A stretch of 29,035 bases of DNA from Bacteroidales bacterium UBA5235 (GCA_002409145.1 DHUL01000068.1:8028-37062); one strand, 5' to 3'. Positions 15,930 to 24,322 are shown, counted from the first letter of the stretch. The notes: generated by a model from the letters alone, not told the origin. Program-made: numbers and translations.

Positions 15930-18812
15930 TCATATTTTATAACAACCTGCAGGTCCTGTCATACCCATCGATTGCAGGTGCTGACTTTTTGTCCCGGCAT
16001 TCGTCCAGTACTGTGCAATTGGATTGTCAGTCAGTGATTTCATGTAATTACCCATTGATGTGGTGACAATGACTTCAATAATATTGATTCCCGGCTTCAG
16101 ATATTTTTCAATGCTGAAGATCCTCCTGCCGTACCATTTAATGCCGCAGCTCACGCCGTTTATCTTAAGCTCAGAGGTTCCGTAAACCTTTCCCAGGTTT
16201 AGCATCATTCCTGCCGCATCATTGCATTCCAGCCTGTTCCGGTAGATAACAGTACCGGAAAAATAAACAAATTCAGGCATATCTTTCAAATCCATAAGCC
16301 TGTCAATCGCCACATCACCAACTGAGCCGTCGCGGCAGTGCCTGAATTCGGCCGTCCACCCGTTGTCAAGCAACAGCAAGTCCCTTCCGCTCACAGGCAG
16401 TGGTCTCCACTCTTCCTCAGCTTCCTCCCTGTCAAAGGCAAAAAGCAGTGATTCCGCCGGGCCCATTTCCAGTGTGACACCACCGTCATAATCAGGCTGC
16501 ACCCTCATTCTCCCGCCCGTCTCCGGATTCCATACAGAGCAGTTATGCCTGCGGATCAGTCCGGTGGAGAAATGCACCCGTGTGCTGCGTGATTCATGAA
16601 GATGCGAATTGATCATAAAAACGTACTCCGATCCGTCATCAGCAATGTGTCTTGTCTGCATAAGGAAAGGATCGGGTTTATCGATTTTAATCCATGGATC
16701 AATCCGGTACAGCTCCTGAACATTTCTGTACCATCCTATATAGTCTTTTTCCGGCTTTTCGACCACTATGAACCGGTGGGGGTATGCTTTCATCTTTTCA
16801 ACGAGGAGTTTCACCTCACCATCATTCCTTTCATGGTTACTCCACCCGGTTGATTTTGAAGGTACCTTTTCTATGCAGAATATCCTTCCTCCCCCTCTCA
16901 CAAACTGCAGCAACTTGCGGGCACTGTCCGGAGAGAGGCTCTCCACGCTTACCATGAACAGTGTATGGTACCTGCGGGGACCATAGCAGAGCTTTTTTCC
17001 TTCAATGGAGGCGTCCCGCAGGATTCGTTCCGAGATATAGTCACATCCGCTTCCATTTTTTGCTATCGCTTCCCACACCAGGGAGAGATGTTCGGCATGC
17101 AATACCGACGGAAACGGTTCATTCTGCATCCCAATAAGACTCCACATGTCTGCCAGTGGTGGCAGGAGGGCAATATCGGCATACATGTCACAGTTCTGCA
17201 GCAACGCCGACAGTCTTGCCTTATACTGATTAAGCAGGTGAAAATGAGGCCACCAGTTGTTGTTCTCGTTGAAATAGCCGCCGTACCTTATCCATCCCGG
17301 CCACGGGGCTTCCGGCGGTGAGTAGTTGAATCCGTGGAATACCGAATGTGTTACCCCTGAAATAATGCTCTGATCACTGCCCGCCTTCAGGTTTTCAAGG
17401 GAAGTATTGAAGACAGTGTATGTGTCGGTCATCTCCTCACAGCTTATCAGCCTTTTGCCAGACAGGTGGGCAGCGGATGAAACGTACTTGTTTACCATTG
17501 TGTAAGCACGGCCCCGGCGGTAGTCACTCTCCGGCATCTCTTCACCTATCCTGTGCTTTAGCCAGTTCATGGTCCATGACTCCCCCTCCGGAATGTCAAC
17601 CAACATGCTGCTCTCCAGCGGGTAGAAGCCTCTGCCGTAAGCCTGCATCCTTGATCTGATGCCGAGGCTCCTGCACCACCCGGCAAAGGTCTGCATGAAA
17701 CGCTCTTCAAGAAGCTCCGCCTTTGTTGTCTCAAAATCATACCGCATGCGTCGGATCATCTCCGTGAAAGCAGGTCCGAACTCCACTCCGTACCTGAAAT
17801 CCGTGACATTGCCCATCGGGCCGGTCCTGAAGAGAACAAACGGAAGGAAGGGGAAGATGTCATAGCCCCTTCTCCTGAAGAACTCCTCCCTCATGTCATG
17901 GGTCCAGTTGGAGCCCTCGAGCTCCATGCTATCGGTAAAGAGAGCCCTCAGATGGTCTGTCAGTGGTCCGGTGACAGGCTCTATGTAGTCTGACATTCTG
18001 TTCAGGAACCTGGTGACGGCATCCCCGTTGAAGTGGTCAAGCACCGGACCGCTTGCACCCGGGGCACCATTGATCACCTGCATGAAACCGTTGACCTGCA
18101 CCAGCGCATACAGAGCATGATCACCCTCAGGTATGAAGAGGTCGAAGAACTCCTCACCTGCCCTGTCTGAAAGATCTGTTATCTCATCGGTTGAAGTGAC
18201 AGGGTCAGGCACCAGCATCATCGAAATCAGTGCAGGCTTTCTGCCGGGCCATGCATTATTGATGGCAGGGCCGGCCTCCAGAAAGATTTCTTCCCTTGAA
18301 ATTGACAGTTCTGCCGGACCGCTGACCTTCCTTACGGCAACAACAACTATTTGTGACCTCTCCTCCTCAGCCGTATTCTCTGAACCGAAAGGCCAGCCGG
18401 AACCGACAATCAGATCGCATGTTATCCCAAGCCGTTTCGCCTCATCGAAAACAACCTTAAGCATACTGCTCCACTCCCTGCCCGGCCACTCCAGGGAAGG
18501 TTTTCCAAGATCGTCGCCTACAAATCGGGATGGAAATGCCACCGGATTTATCTCCACACCACCTATGCCTGCTGCTCTCAGCATGTGCAATTCCCTGATG
18601 AGTTCCCCTGCCTCGACCTTATTCCCGTTCCACCACCACCTCACGAAGGGACGGTATTCCGAACCGGGATTCGCAAATAATTCAAACAGACTGTTTTTAC
18701 CTCCCGGGAGACGGCCTTCATCATGTGACAATGTCACCGCCCGAAGGCGGGGTGCCGCAAACCATCCGGCAGCAGCCAGGGCACTTCCTGAGATAAATCT
18801 CCTTCTATCCAT
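15930..18812 (-). CDS. Glycoside hydrolase family 106-like enzyme (alpha-L-rhamnosidase)
   Basis: GH106 enzymes release terminal alpha-L-rhamnose, for example from rhamnogalacturonans. The 960-residue protein has the family opening VRWWWNGNKVEAGELIRELH (57-76) and AAGIGGVEINP (80-90). SGWPFGSENTAEEE (138-151) and the acidic segment FTDSMELEGSNWTHDMREEF (292-311), followed by RRRGYDIFPFLP, are also family features. A galactose-binding-like beta-sandwich appears near the C-terminus (VIYRNRLE...LKINGV...EKYLKPGINIIEV). The N-terminus DRRRFISGSALAAAGW resembles a Tat signal. The start overlaps the end of the 2H phosphoesterase gene by eight bases, and the stop abuts the GH28 gene. I cannot name the catalytic pair with certainty. 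Family assignment is firm; rhamnogalacturonan as substrate is inferred from the GH28 neighbour. Confidence 0.88.
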   Translation of the reverse strand: MDRRRFISGSALAAAGWFAAPRLRAVTLSHDEGRLPGGKNSLFELFANPGSEYRPFVRWWWNGNKVEAGELIRELHMLRAAGIGGVEINPVAFPSRFVGDDLGKPSLEWPGREWSSMLKVVFDEAKRLGITCDLIVGSGWPFGSENTAEEERSQIVVVAVRKVSGPAELSISREEIFLEAGPAINNAWPGRKPALISMMLVPDPVTSTDEITDLSDRAGEEFFDLFIPEGDHALYALVQVNGFMQVINGAPGASGPVLDHFNGDAVTRFLNRMSDYIEPVTGPLTDHLRALFTDSMELEGSNWTHDMREEFFRRRGYDIFPFLPFVLFRTGPMGNVTDFRYGVEFGPAFTEMIRRMRYDFETTKAELLEERFMQTFAGWCRSLGIRSRMQAYGRGFYPLESSMLVDIPEGESWTMNWLKHRIGEEMPESDYRRGRAYTMVNKYVSSAAHLSGKRLISCEEMTDTYTVFNTSLENLKAGSDQSIISGVTHSVFHGFNYSPPEAPWPGWIRYGGYFNENNNWWPHFHLLNQYKARLSALLQNCDMYADIALLPPLADMWSLIGMQNEPFPSVLHAEHLSLVWEAIAKNGSGCDYISERILRDASIEGKKLCYGPRRYHTLFMVSVESLSPDSARKLLQFVRGGGRIFCIEKVPSKSTGWSNHERNDGEVKLLVEKMKAYPHRFIVVEKPEKDYIGWYRNVQELYRIDPWIKIDKPDPFLMQTRHIADDGSEYVFMINSHLHESRSTRVHFSTGLIRRHNCSVWNPETGGRMRVQPDYDGGVTLEMGPAESLLFAFDREEAEEEWRPLPVSGRDLLLLDNGWTAEFRHCRDGSVGDVAIDRLMDLKDMPEFVYFSGTVIYRNRLECNDAAGMMLNLGKVYGTSELKINGVSCGIKWYGRRIFSIEKYLKPGINIIEVIVTTSMGNYMKSLTDNPIAQYWTNAGTKSQHLQSMGMTGPAGCYKI

Positions 18813-19365
18813 TTTTTCTGAACGGAAATTCCTTAAGAATATCCCAGTACTTCCCGTTATGCTTCAGCAGAAAGAGACTGTTAACTTCAAAGGTACCCCT
18901 GAATTCCTCATTCTGAAATTCAGGCCACGCTTCCCTGAATGCCTCTTTGGTAAGATCGCGCGTGGCTACAGTTATGTGGGGCTGGACATCATTCATTATC
19001 TCACTGACAGAAAATCCAAGTTGTCCTGCCAGGATTTTTTTTAACCGGCCATGTACTGACCTTACCGGATTCTGATCCTCTATCCTGATAAAAATAACCC
19101 TCGGGGCGAAGCAGCCATAACCATCCAGCCTCAAAGCAAAGGGATTTTCTTCAGAGGCAAATTTTTCAAGAGCCTCAGAGATGGCAGATTCATCCCTGCT
19201 GTTCCTTTTGAAAGGCATCTGTAATGTTATATGAGCAGGAGATTTAAGTGCATGACCTGCATTATAGTCGTCCTTCATTCTCTCCTTGACAGCACGTACC
19301 CTTTCCCTTAACTCCTTCCCGGGAATAAGGGCAATGAAGTAAAGGGTATAGTTTCTCTCCATCAT
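18805..19365 (-). CDS. 2H phosphoesterase (2'-5' RNA ligase / ThpR-like)
   Basis: The 186-residue protein has two HxT motifs, AHITLQMPF (H45, T47) and PHITVATRD (H130, T132), about 85 residues apart. These are the catalytic signature of the 2H phosphoesterase superfamily. Bacterial members act on 2',3'-cyclic phosphates or 2'-5' RNA linkages in vitro, but cellular roles are poorly defined. It is cytoplasmic, with no signal peptide. The start may be either of two adjacent ATGs (19365 or 19362). It lies five bases after nhaA and overlaps the GH106 start by eight bases, so it is embedded in an operon with no obvious RNA link. The position may be a chance of operon packing. Confidence 0.88.
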   Translation of the reverse strand: MMERNYTLYFIALIPGKELRERVRAVKERMKDDYNAGHALKSPAHITLQMPFKRNSRDESAISEALEKFASEENPFALRLDGYGCFAPRVIFIRIEDQNPVRSVHGRLKKILAGQLGFSVSEIMNDVQPHITVATRDLTKEAFREAWPEFQNEEFRGTFEVNSLFLLKHNGKYWDILKEFPFRKNG

Positions 19366-19370
19366 ATGCC

Positions 19371-20684
19371 TCAGCTGACGAAAGTTTGTATATTATCCCT
19401 GCGGCAGAACCTGAGCATCAGGTATCCGGCAACACCGGAAACAAGTGATCCTGTCATAATGCCAATCTTTGCCGAATCCATCAATTCTGCAGCACCTGAA
19501 AATGCCAGGCTGGCAATGAACATCGACATTGTAAATCCGACTCCTGCAAGCATGGCCGTACCGAAAATCTGGCCAAAGGTGACTCCCTTCGGCAGGCTGG
19601 CGAGCTTAAGCTTCAGGCCGGCAAATGAGAAGAGGGTCACTCCGACTGTTTTGCCAAGGAAGAGACTGATAGCAAGGGTGGTGATCAGCGAGAAATCCGG
19701 ATCCATTCCGGCCCGGAAGGCAACACCGGCATTGAAAAACGCAAATACAGGCATGATGAACATGGCTACCCAGCCATGCAGCACATGCTCGAGATGCTGC
19801 AGGGGCGACTGCACCTTTCCCGTCCATTGCTCAATGTCATCAATTCTTTCTATCTGCTCAGGAGTAAGCAACGGGGTCAGGTCAGAGTTATGCTCCCTGA
19901 ATTCATCGGCAATCCTGCACATCTCCAAGGTAAAGGTATGAGCATCAGTTTTCTGTCTGAGCGGAACCGTAAAGGCCAGCAATACTCCTGCAATGGTGGG
20001 ATGAATTCCCGATTTGAGAAAGAAATACCAGATTAATATGCCGCATGCAAGATGAAGGTATTTAGGAAACAGGCTCCTGAGGTTCAGGAAAACAAGAAAC
20101 GCCATAGGTACAGCAGCCCAGGCAAGCATCATCCAATCAATGGAAGAACTGTAGAACAGGGCTATGACCAGCACAGCGCCTATGTCATCAATTATAGCAA
20201 ATGCAGCAAGGAAAACCTTAAGACCGACAGGAACCCGGTTGCCCAGCAGTTTCAATATCGCGAGAGAGAAAGCTATATCAGTTGCCATGGGAATTCCCCA
20301 TCCCTGCGATGCCTGCGGGTTATTATTCAGTATAAGATAACAAACTACCGGAACAAGCATTCCGCCAAGGGCAGCAATTAGCGGAAGGGCTGCTTTCGAG
20401 GGCGAATTCAGCTCCCCGATCATAAGCTCACGCTTGATCTCCAGGCCGATCATGAAAAAGAAAATGGCCATCAGACCGTCATTGACCCATAACAGCAACG
20501 GTTTCTTCAAACTGAAGTCCCCCGCTTCGAAACCCAGCATAGTATCCCGGATCGTGTCATATAAATTGCCCAGCCGGGAGTTTGCAAATATCAATGCTGT
20601 GATTGTCGCACCAAAAAGCAGAATCCCGCCCAGGCTCTGAGAACGGTCAAATTTCTGGAATGTAGTAAGAATAATGCTCTTCAT
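19371..20684 (-). CDS. nhaA: Na+/H+ antiporter NhaA
   Basis: NhaA exchanges internal Na+ for external H+ across the inner membrane and so regulates pH and sodium. The 437-residue protein contains the unwound-helix motif PMATDIAFSLAI (132-143) and the ion-binding pair FAIIDDIGAVL with D166 and D167 (E. coli D163, D164). Eleven to twelve hydrophobic segments are evident. GLEIKRELMIGEL (80-92) is the conserved loop after helix II. A hydrophilic loop of about 60 residues (about 240-305), longer than in E. coli, is common in Bacteroidota. It lies 22 bases after the lipoprotein gene and five before the 2H phosphoesterase gene. A sodium-pump subunit gene stands nearby upstream, which suggests local clustering of Na+ functions. 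Confidence 0.95.
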   Translation of the reverse strand: MKSIILTTFQKFDRSQSLGGILLFGATITALIFANSRLGNLYDTIRDTMLGFEAGDFSLKKPLLLWVNDGLMAIFFFMIGLEIKRELMIGELNSPSKAALPLIAALGGMLVPVVCYLILNNNPQASQGWGIPMATDIAFSLAILKLLGNRVPVGLKVFLAAFAIIDDIGAVLVIALFYSSSIDWMMLAWAAVPMAFLVFLNLRSLFPKYLHLACGILIWYFFLKSGIHPTIAGVLLAFTVPLRQKTDAHTFTLEMCRIADEFREHNSDLTPLLTPEQIERIDDIEQWTGKVQSPLQHLEHVLHGWVAMFIMPVFAFFNAGVAFRAGMDPDFSLITTLAISLFLGKTVGVTLFSFAGLKLKLASLPKGVTFGQIFGTAMLAGVGFTMSMFIASLAFSGAAELMDSAKIGIMTGSLVSGVAGYLMLRFCRRDNIQTFVS

Positions 20685-20706
20685 TTACAACAGGCTGCGG
20701 GGGAAG

Positions 20707-21105
20707 TCATTCAAACCAGGTCTTGATGTACACCTCACGGTCATGCTGAAGGTCAGTTGCACGGTATGATACTGACGAGTCATTTTCGATAACATAAACC
20801 CAATAACCGGAAACAATACCGGGGCTGTAAAATTTTCTTCTCAGATAAAGCCTATCGCCACCGGTGAAGTCACATTTGCGTCCGTAGGCTGATATTTTCC
20901 CGTACTGGTCCTCCATCGTGGTTTTGATCCAGATAATGTTCGGGCCGTCATAGTTCTCCGGTCCCGTGTGGCGGTACTCAATAAAATCGCCTATATATTT
21001 CCTGGTTATGATCAGATCCTCTTCCTGTATGGCGGAAGAGCTCTTCCTCATCTGGCTGCAAGATGCCGTGATGGCCACAAGAATCAACAAAAGTGCATTC
21101 TTCAT
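20707..21105 (-). CDS. Small hypothetical lipoprotein
   Basis: The 132-residue product has a short lysine-led hydrophobic leader ending in ITASC, a plausible lipobox with the lipidated cysteine at 16. The mature part is rich in aromatic and charged residues (YRHTGPENYDGPNIIWIKTT) and looks like a small beta-rich domain. I do not recognise a family. It ends 22 bases before nhaA and may be its leader gene. Location would be the periplasmic or outer membrane face. The gene is supported by the signal sequence, an open frame on the same strand as its neighbours, and the tight spacing. Confidence 0.72.
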   Translation of the reverse strand: MKNALLLILVAITASCSQMRKSSSAIQEEDLIITRKYIGDFIEYRHTGPENYDGPNIIWIKTTMEDQYGKISAYGRKCDFTGGDRLYLRRKFYSPGIVSGYWVYVIENDSSVSYRATDLQHDREVYIKTWFE

Positions 21106-21130
21106 CCGATCACTGGTTGGTCCGACATTC

Positions 21131-21159
21131 GCCGCAAACCCCGTGACGGGGAAAACGGC
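21131..21159 (-). other. Imperfect hairpin in the leader of the lipoprotein-nhaA unit
   Basis: Within the 150-base gap 21106-21256, GCCG and CGGC form an outer stem around a 4x4 internal loop and an inner CCCC/GGGG stem with a five-base loop. No T tract follows on the minus strand, so it is not a standard terminator. A weak -7-like TAATTTTA lies a little upstream (about 21164-21171). It could be a leader structure or an accident of GC content. Confidence 0.3.
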
Positions 21160-21256
21160 CTTATAAAATTACTAAATTTTACTGACCAATCAGCCACCTT
21201 AATGGCAGGCATTTGGGCCAGGAACCCCAAAAGGTCCGGACAGTGTTACGGAAAGC

Positions 21257-21400
21257 CTATCCTTCTGCTTTCTTCTTCCTGCCACCTGTCAGCTTCAGGA
21301 TCAGGTGAACGGCCAGGTAGATGACAATAATGACGACAAAGATGGCTGTCATACCCTTCCCCATCAGATCCAACGACTTAAAGAAATCTGCATTCATCAT
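21257..21400 (-). CDS. 47-residue single-helix membrane protein, possible OadG-like pump subunit
   Basis: I translated this short gene directly from the sequence. It gives MMNADFFKSLDLMGKG, then a hydrophobic helix (MTAIFVVIIVIYLAVHLILKL, about 17-37), then a basic tail TGGRKKKAEG. One membrane helix with a charged cytoplasmic tail fits the layout of small gamma subunits of sodium-pumping decarboxylases (OadG type), which hold the complex together. Its position directly after the beta subunit gene agrees. Sequence identity to known OadG is not demonstrated, and it is shorter than classical OadG (about 80 residues). A perfect Shine-Dalgarno, AAGGAGGTGA (21401-21410), sits between the beta subunit stop and the ATG pair (21400 or 21397), which is unusual in this window and strongly supports translation. 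Confidence 0.8.
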   Translation of the reverse strand: MMNADFFKSLDLMGKGMTAIFVVIIVIYLAVHLILKLTGGRKKKAEG

Positions 21401-21410
21401 TCACCTCCTT
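21401..21410 (-). promoter_or_regulatory. Perfect Shine-Dalgarno sequence before the 47-residue protein
   Basis: The minus strand reads AAGGAGGTGA immediately after the TAA of the decarboxylase beta gene and directly before ATGATG. It is fully complementary to the anti-Shine-Dalgarno of 16S rRNA. Other starts in the window lack such a site. The better spacing is to the second ATG (21397). Confidence 0.8.
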
Positions 21411-22547
21411 TTATAGTAAACCGGGTACAAGGCCTATAATAACACCGCCGGCAATGACGCTGGCAATCTGGCCTGAAACATTTGCTCCCGCTGCGTGCAT
21501 CAACAGGTGATTGGTCGGGTCAGCTTCGAGACCCAGTCTCTGGATGACGCGTGAAGACATGGGAAATGCCGAAATACCGGCTGCTCCAACCATGGGATTG
21601 ATCTTTTCCTTCAGGAACAGGTTGAGAAGCTTGGCAAACGAGGCACCTGCTATGGTATCAAAGATGAATGCCAGGAGACCGAGGCCCATGATCTTGACCG
21701 TGTCAAGCGCCACAAATTTTTCAGCCTGCATGCTGGCTGCAATGGTTATTCCAAGCAACAGGGTTATGAGGTTCACCAGCTCCTTTTGAGCGCTGTCAGA
21801 CAATGACCTGAGCACTCCGCACTCCCTTATCAGGTTGCCGAACATCAGGAAGCCCACAAGTGCAATTGAGGCCGGGGCCACCAGACCAGCAATTATAGTG
21901 ACCGATATTGGGAACAGTATCCTTGTCAGCCTTGAAACGCTTTTCGGATTATATTCCATCCTGATCTTTCGCTCTTTCTCAGTGGTGCACATCTTGATGG
22001 CAAAGGGCTGTATAATGGGAACCAGTGCCATGTAGGAGTATGCCGCAATGGCAATCGGTCCTATATAATCACTCTTCAGCACCTGTGATACCAGGATGGA
22101 AGTAGGGCCGTCAGCTGCTCCTATTATCCCGATTGAGGCAGCATCCCTGAGATCAAAGCCCAGCAGAACGGAAGCAGCCACGGTTGCAAAAATACCAAAC
22201 TGCGCTGCCGCGCCGAAGAGCAAGAGCCTTGGGTTGGAAAGTAGCGGACCGAAATCGATCATTGCCCCGATCCCGATGAACAGCAAAAGCGGCATCGCTT
22301 CTGATGCCTCAATACCTACCTTGAACAACCAGTCAAGGATGCCGGTCACCTCTCCTATCCCGGACAGGGTCTGGTTCAGCGCTCCTGACAAGGGGAGGTT
22401 GACAAGGATAGCCCCGAATCCCATTGGCAGTAAAAGAGATGGTTCAAGCTGTTTCGCAATTGCAAGATAAATCAGCAGCGCACCTATAACCCACATCACT
22501 GCCTGCTGCCATGTGATATTGGTGATACCTTCAAGTAAGAAATCCAT
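21411..22547 (-). CDS. Sodium-translocating decarboxylase beta subunit (OadB/GcdB/MmdB family)
   Basis: The beta subunit carries Na+ across the inner membrane, driven by decarboxylation of a carboxybiotin (from oxaloacetate, methylmalonyl-CoA or glutaconyl-CoA). The 378-residue protein shows the ion-path motif GIGAMIDFGPLLSNP (92-106), with D98 equivalent to the essential aspartate of Klebsiella OadB. It also shows GAAAQFGIF (112-120), IGIIGAADGPTSI (139-151), and a conserved C-terminal stretch ending HAAGANVSGQIASVIAGG. Around nine or more membrane segments are visible. The carboxyltransferase and biotin-carrier subunits are not in the window, so the partner and substrate are unknown; methylmalonyl-CoA decarboxylase is common in Bacteroidota. 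It lies 51 bases after the GH20 gene and 10 before the small protein. Confidence 0.92.
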   Translation of the reverse strand: MDFLLEGITNITWQQAVMWVIGALLIYLAIAKQLEPSLLLPMGFGAILVNLPLSGALNQTLSGIGEVTGILDWLFKVGIEASEAMPLLLFIGIGAMIDFGPLLSNPRLLLFGAAAQFGIFATVAASVLLGFDLRDAASIGIIGAADGPTSILVSQVLKSDYIGPIAIAAYSYMALVPIIQPFAIKMCTTEKERKIRMEYNPKSVSRLTRILFPISVTIIAGLVAPASIALVGFLMFGNLIRECGVLRSLSDSAQKELVNLITLLLGITIAASMQAEKFVALDTVKIMGLGLLAFIFDTIAGASFAKLLNLFLKEKINPMVGAAGISAFPMSSRVIQRLGLEADPTNHLLMHAAGANVSGQIASVIAGGVIIGLVPGLL

Positions 22548-22598
22548 GATCTTTTATAGTGTTTAATTTTCAGTCAATATGACCAGGCATTTTATATG

Positions 22599-24173
22599 TT
22601 ACATGTCCGGCTGATCCCATTCAATAAGAGGAGAGCGATAAAATCCGATGTTGAGTATCTCCATCCGTTTCCCATGTGCAGCAAGCCGAACACGGTATTC
22701 ATCCCATGACCTCATGTCCGAAGGAGTCCATCCTATCTCGGCATAACCCTGAAGACGAGGAAAAATAAGATATTCAGCTTCGCTGAAAGTTGAGATGGTC
22801 TCTGCCCATAGCGGGGCCTGCACCCCTACTATTTTTTCCCTGCCGATCTCCGGTACAAGTGTGGCAGGATCCCAGTTATAGGCATCATCCACCTCTATGT
22901 AAGCGGCCCAGCTCAATCCCAGGACAGTTGTTGAGTCATATTTCATGTCAGTATAAGCATACTTGCAGGGTGACATAAGCACTTTCGCACCCTGGTTAAC
23001 GCCCTTTATTGCATTTGTTGCCCGGGCCCAGTACTGAACCACAGCACCGGGCTTAAGCGTTGCATTGGCAATCTCGTCCCAGCCTGTTACGCTCTTGCCG
23101 TGTGATTCAACAATATCCTGTACTCTGTTTACAAAGTAGATGTAATCATCGATCCTGGTAGAATGTGACTCATCACCTCCGATATGAAAGTACTGCCCCG
23201 GAGTAAGAGCCGCGATCTCGCGAACAACATCGTCTACAAACTTATATGTGGTTTCCGAGCGGGTGTCAAGGGTGCTGAATCCAACGTCTGTTCCGGTATA
23301 TGGCTCTGTAGCCTTGCCGTTCACATTGAGCTCCGGATAGGATGAGAGAGCTGCGTTTGTATGACTGGGCATATCAATCTCAGGAATGATTGTAATGTAT
23401 CTCTCACTGGCGTACTTTACGATATCTGAATATTCCTCCTGGGTGAAATATCCTCCTTCGCCACCGCCAACTTCGGTTTTACTTCCATGGGCGGTAAGGT
23501 TTGGCCAGGATTTTATCTCGATTCTCCAGCCCTGGTCATCGGATAGATGGAGATGAAGAACATTCATTTTATAAAGTGCCAGGTGATCAATAAATCTCTT
23601 TACATCCTCCGGGCTGAAGAAATGGCGCGCAACGTCAAGCATCTCTCCGCGATGCCCGTATTCAGGCCAGTCACGTATGGTTCCGGTGGGTATGGTCCAT
23701 GGCCCGGGCTGAACCGTATCAGACTCAATCTCAGGAACAAACAGTTGCCTTATGGTCTGGATGCCACGGAATAACCCGGCAGGCCCGGCTGCAGTCAGTG
23801 TCAACAGCTTCCCGGTGATGATAAGCTCGTAGCCTTCGTCGCCAAGAGTGGAGTCAGCTTCGCTAATGACAAGCTGAATGTCTCCCTTCCCGGGTTTGCC
23901 TCCATCAGTGATCACTTTAAGCCCGAGCCCGGTTGAGGGATTCAATCTGCCGGCCAGGTAATGGCCAATACCGGCAACTTCTTCCGGACTGCCCGGCATC
24001 ACAATGATGTCACTCTTCCGGGTTAGCATGAATGTCCCGCCAGTAGAGGTCACCGACACTGGTTTTGGAATAATACTGTTCTTTGCGAGATCAGTCGGGC
24101 CGGTTGATCTGTCACTCTGGCAGGAGATCAGTACTGTGGCAAGCGCCGCCATGGCCAGGAAAAGCTTCTTCAT
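22599..24173 (-). CDS. Glycoside hydrolase family 20 beta-N-acetylhexosaminidase lipoprotein
   Basis: GH20 enzymes remove terminal beta-linked GlcNAc or GalNAc by substrate-assisted catalysis. The 524-residue protein starts with a lipoprotein signal (MKKLFLAMAALATVLISC, C18). It has the GH20b N-terminal domain and a TIM barrel with HLHLSDDQGWRIEIKSWPNL, PEIDMPSHTNAAL and HIGGDESHS. The last holds the catalytic pair D334-E335, which polarises the acetamido group and acts as acid. Length is typical. An ATG at 24254 would add 27 residues, but it lies upstream of a TAnnTTTG box at 24218-24225 and would bury the signal peptide, so I prefer 24173. The lipid anchor places it at the periplasmic or outer surface, for host-type glycans, chitin fragments or peptidoglycan-derived sugars. 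Confidence 0.95.
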   Translation of the reverse strand: MKKLFLAMAALATVLISCQSDRSTGPTDLAKNSIIPKPVSVTSTGGTFMLTRKSDIIVMPGSPEEVAGIGHYLAGRLNPSTGLGLKVITDGGKPGKGDIQLVISEADSTLGDEGYELIITGKLLTLTAAGPAGLFRGIQTIRQLFVPEIESDTVQPGPWTIPTGTIRDWPEYGHRGEMLDVARHFFSPEDVKRFIDHLALYKMNVLHLHLSDDQGWRIEIKSWPNLTAHGSKTEVGGGEGGYFTQEEYSDIVKYASERYITIIPEIDMPSHTNAALSSYPELNVNGKATEPYTGTDVGFSTLDTRSETTYKFVDDVVREIAALTPGQYFHIGGDESHSTRIDDYIYFVNRVQDIVESHGKSVTGWDEIANATLKPGAVVQYWARATNAIKGVNQGAKVLMSPCKYAYTDMKYDSTTVLGLSWAAYIEVDDAYNWDPATLVPEIGREKIVGVQAPLWAETISTFSEAEYLIFPRLQGYAEIGWTPSDMRSWDEYRVRLAAHGKRMEILNIGFYRSPLIEWDQPDM

Positions 24174-24217
24174 CGGTTTACATTTACAGATGTTTAATAT
24201 TCTGCGGAAACACGGCC

Positions 24218-24225
24218 CAAATATA
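24218..24225 (-). promoter_or_regulatory. Possible -7 promoter box for the GH20 gene
   Basis: The minus strand reads TATATTTG, an exact fit to TAnnTTTG, 44 bases before the preferred ATG at 24173. No good -33 match is seen. Its place downstream of the ATG at 24254 argues against that longer start. Confidence 0.45.
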
Positions 24226-24314
24226 TTGTTTTTGAAACATGAATTCCATTTCATTGCTCATCCTCTTTAACATGGCAGCAAATTAACCTCCATGGTTTGG
24301 TGATTATTATTTAG

Positions 24315-24322
24315 TAAATTTG
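24315..24322 (+). promoter_or_regulatory. Possible -7 promoter box for the lipid operon
   Basis: TAAATTTG fits TAnnTTTG and ends 11 bases before the acyltransferase ATG at 24334. A TTTG occurs upstream (24296-24299), but the spacer is only 15 bases, shorter than the usual 19-21. The leader would be very short. Confidence 0.4.

Noticed and set aside
18133..19044. A 303-codon open frame on the plus strand
   Set aside because: It lies opposite the GH106 and 2H phosphoesterase genes, whose products have clear family motifs. Its own translation shows no recognisable motif and it spans their junction.
24254..24254. ATG giving a 551-residue GH20 protein
   Set aside because: It would place 27 residues before a lipoprotein signal and lies upstream of a TAnnTTTG box, so the start at 24173 is better.
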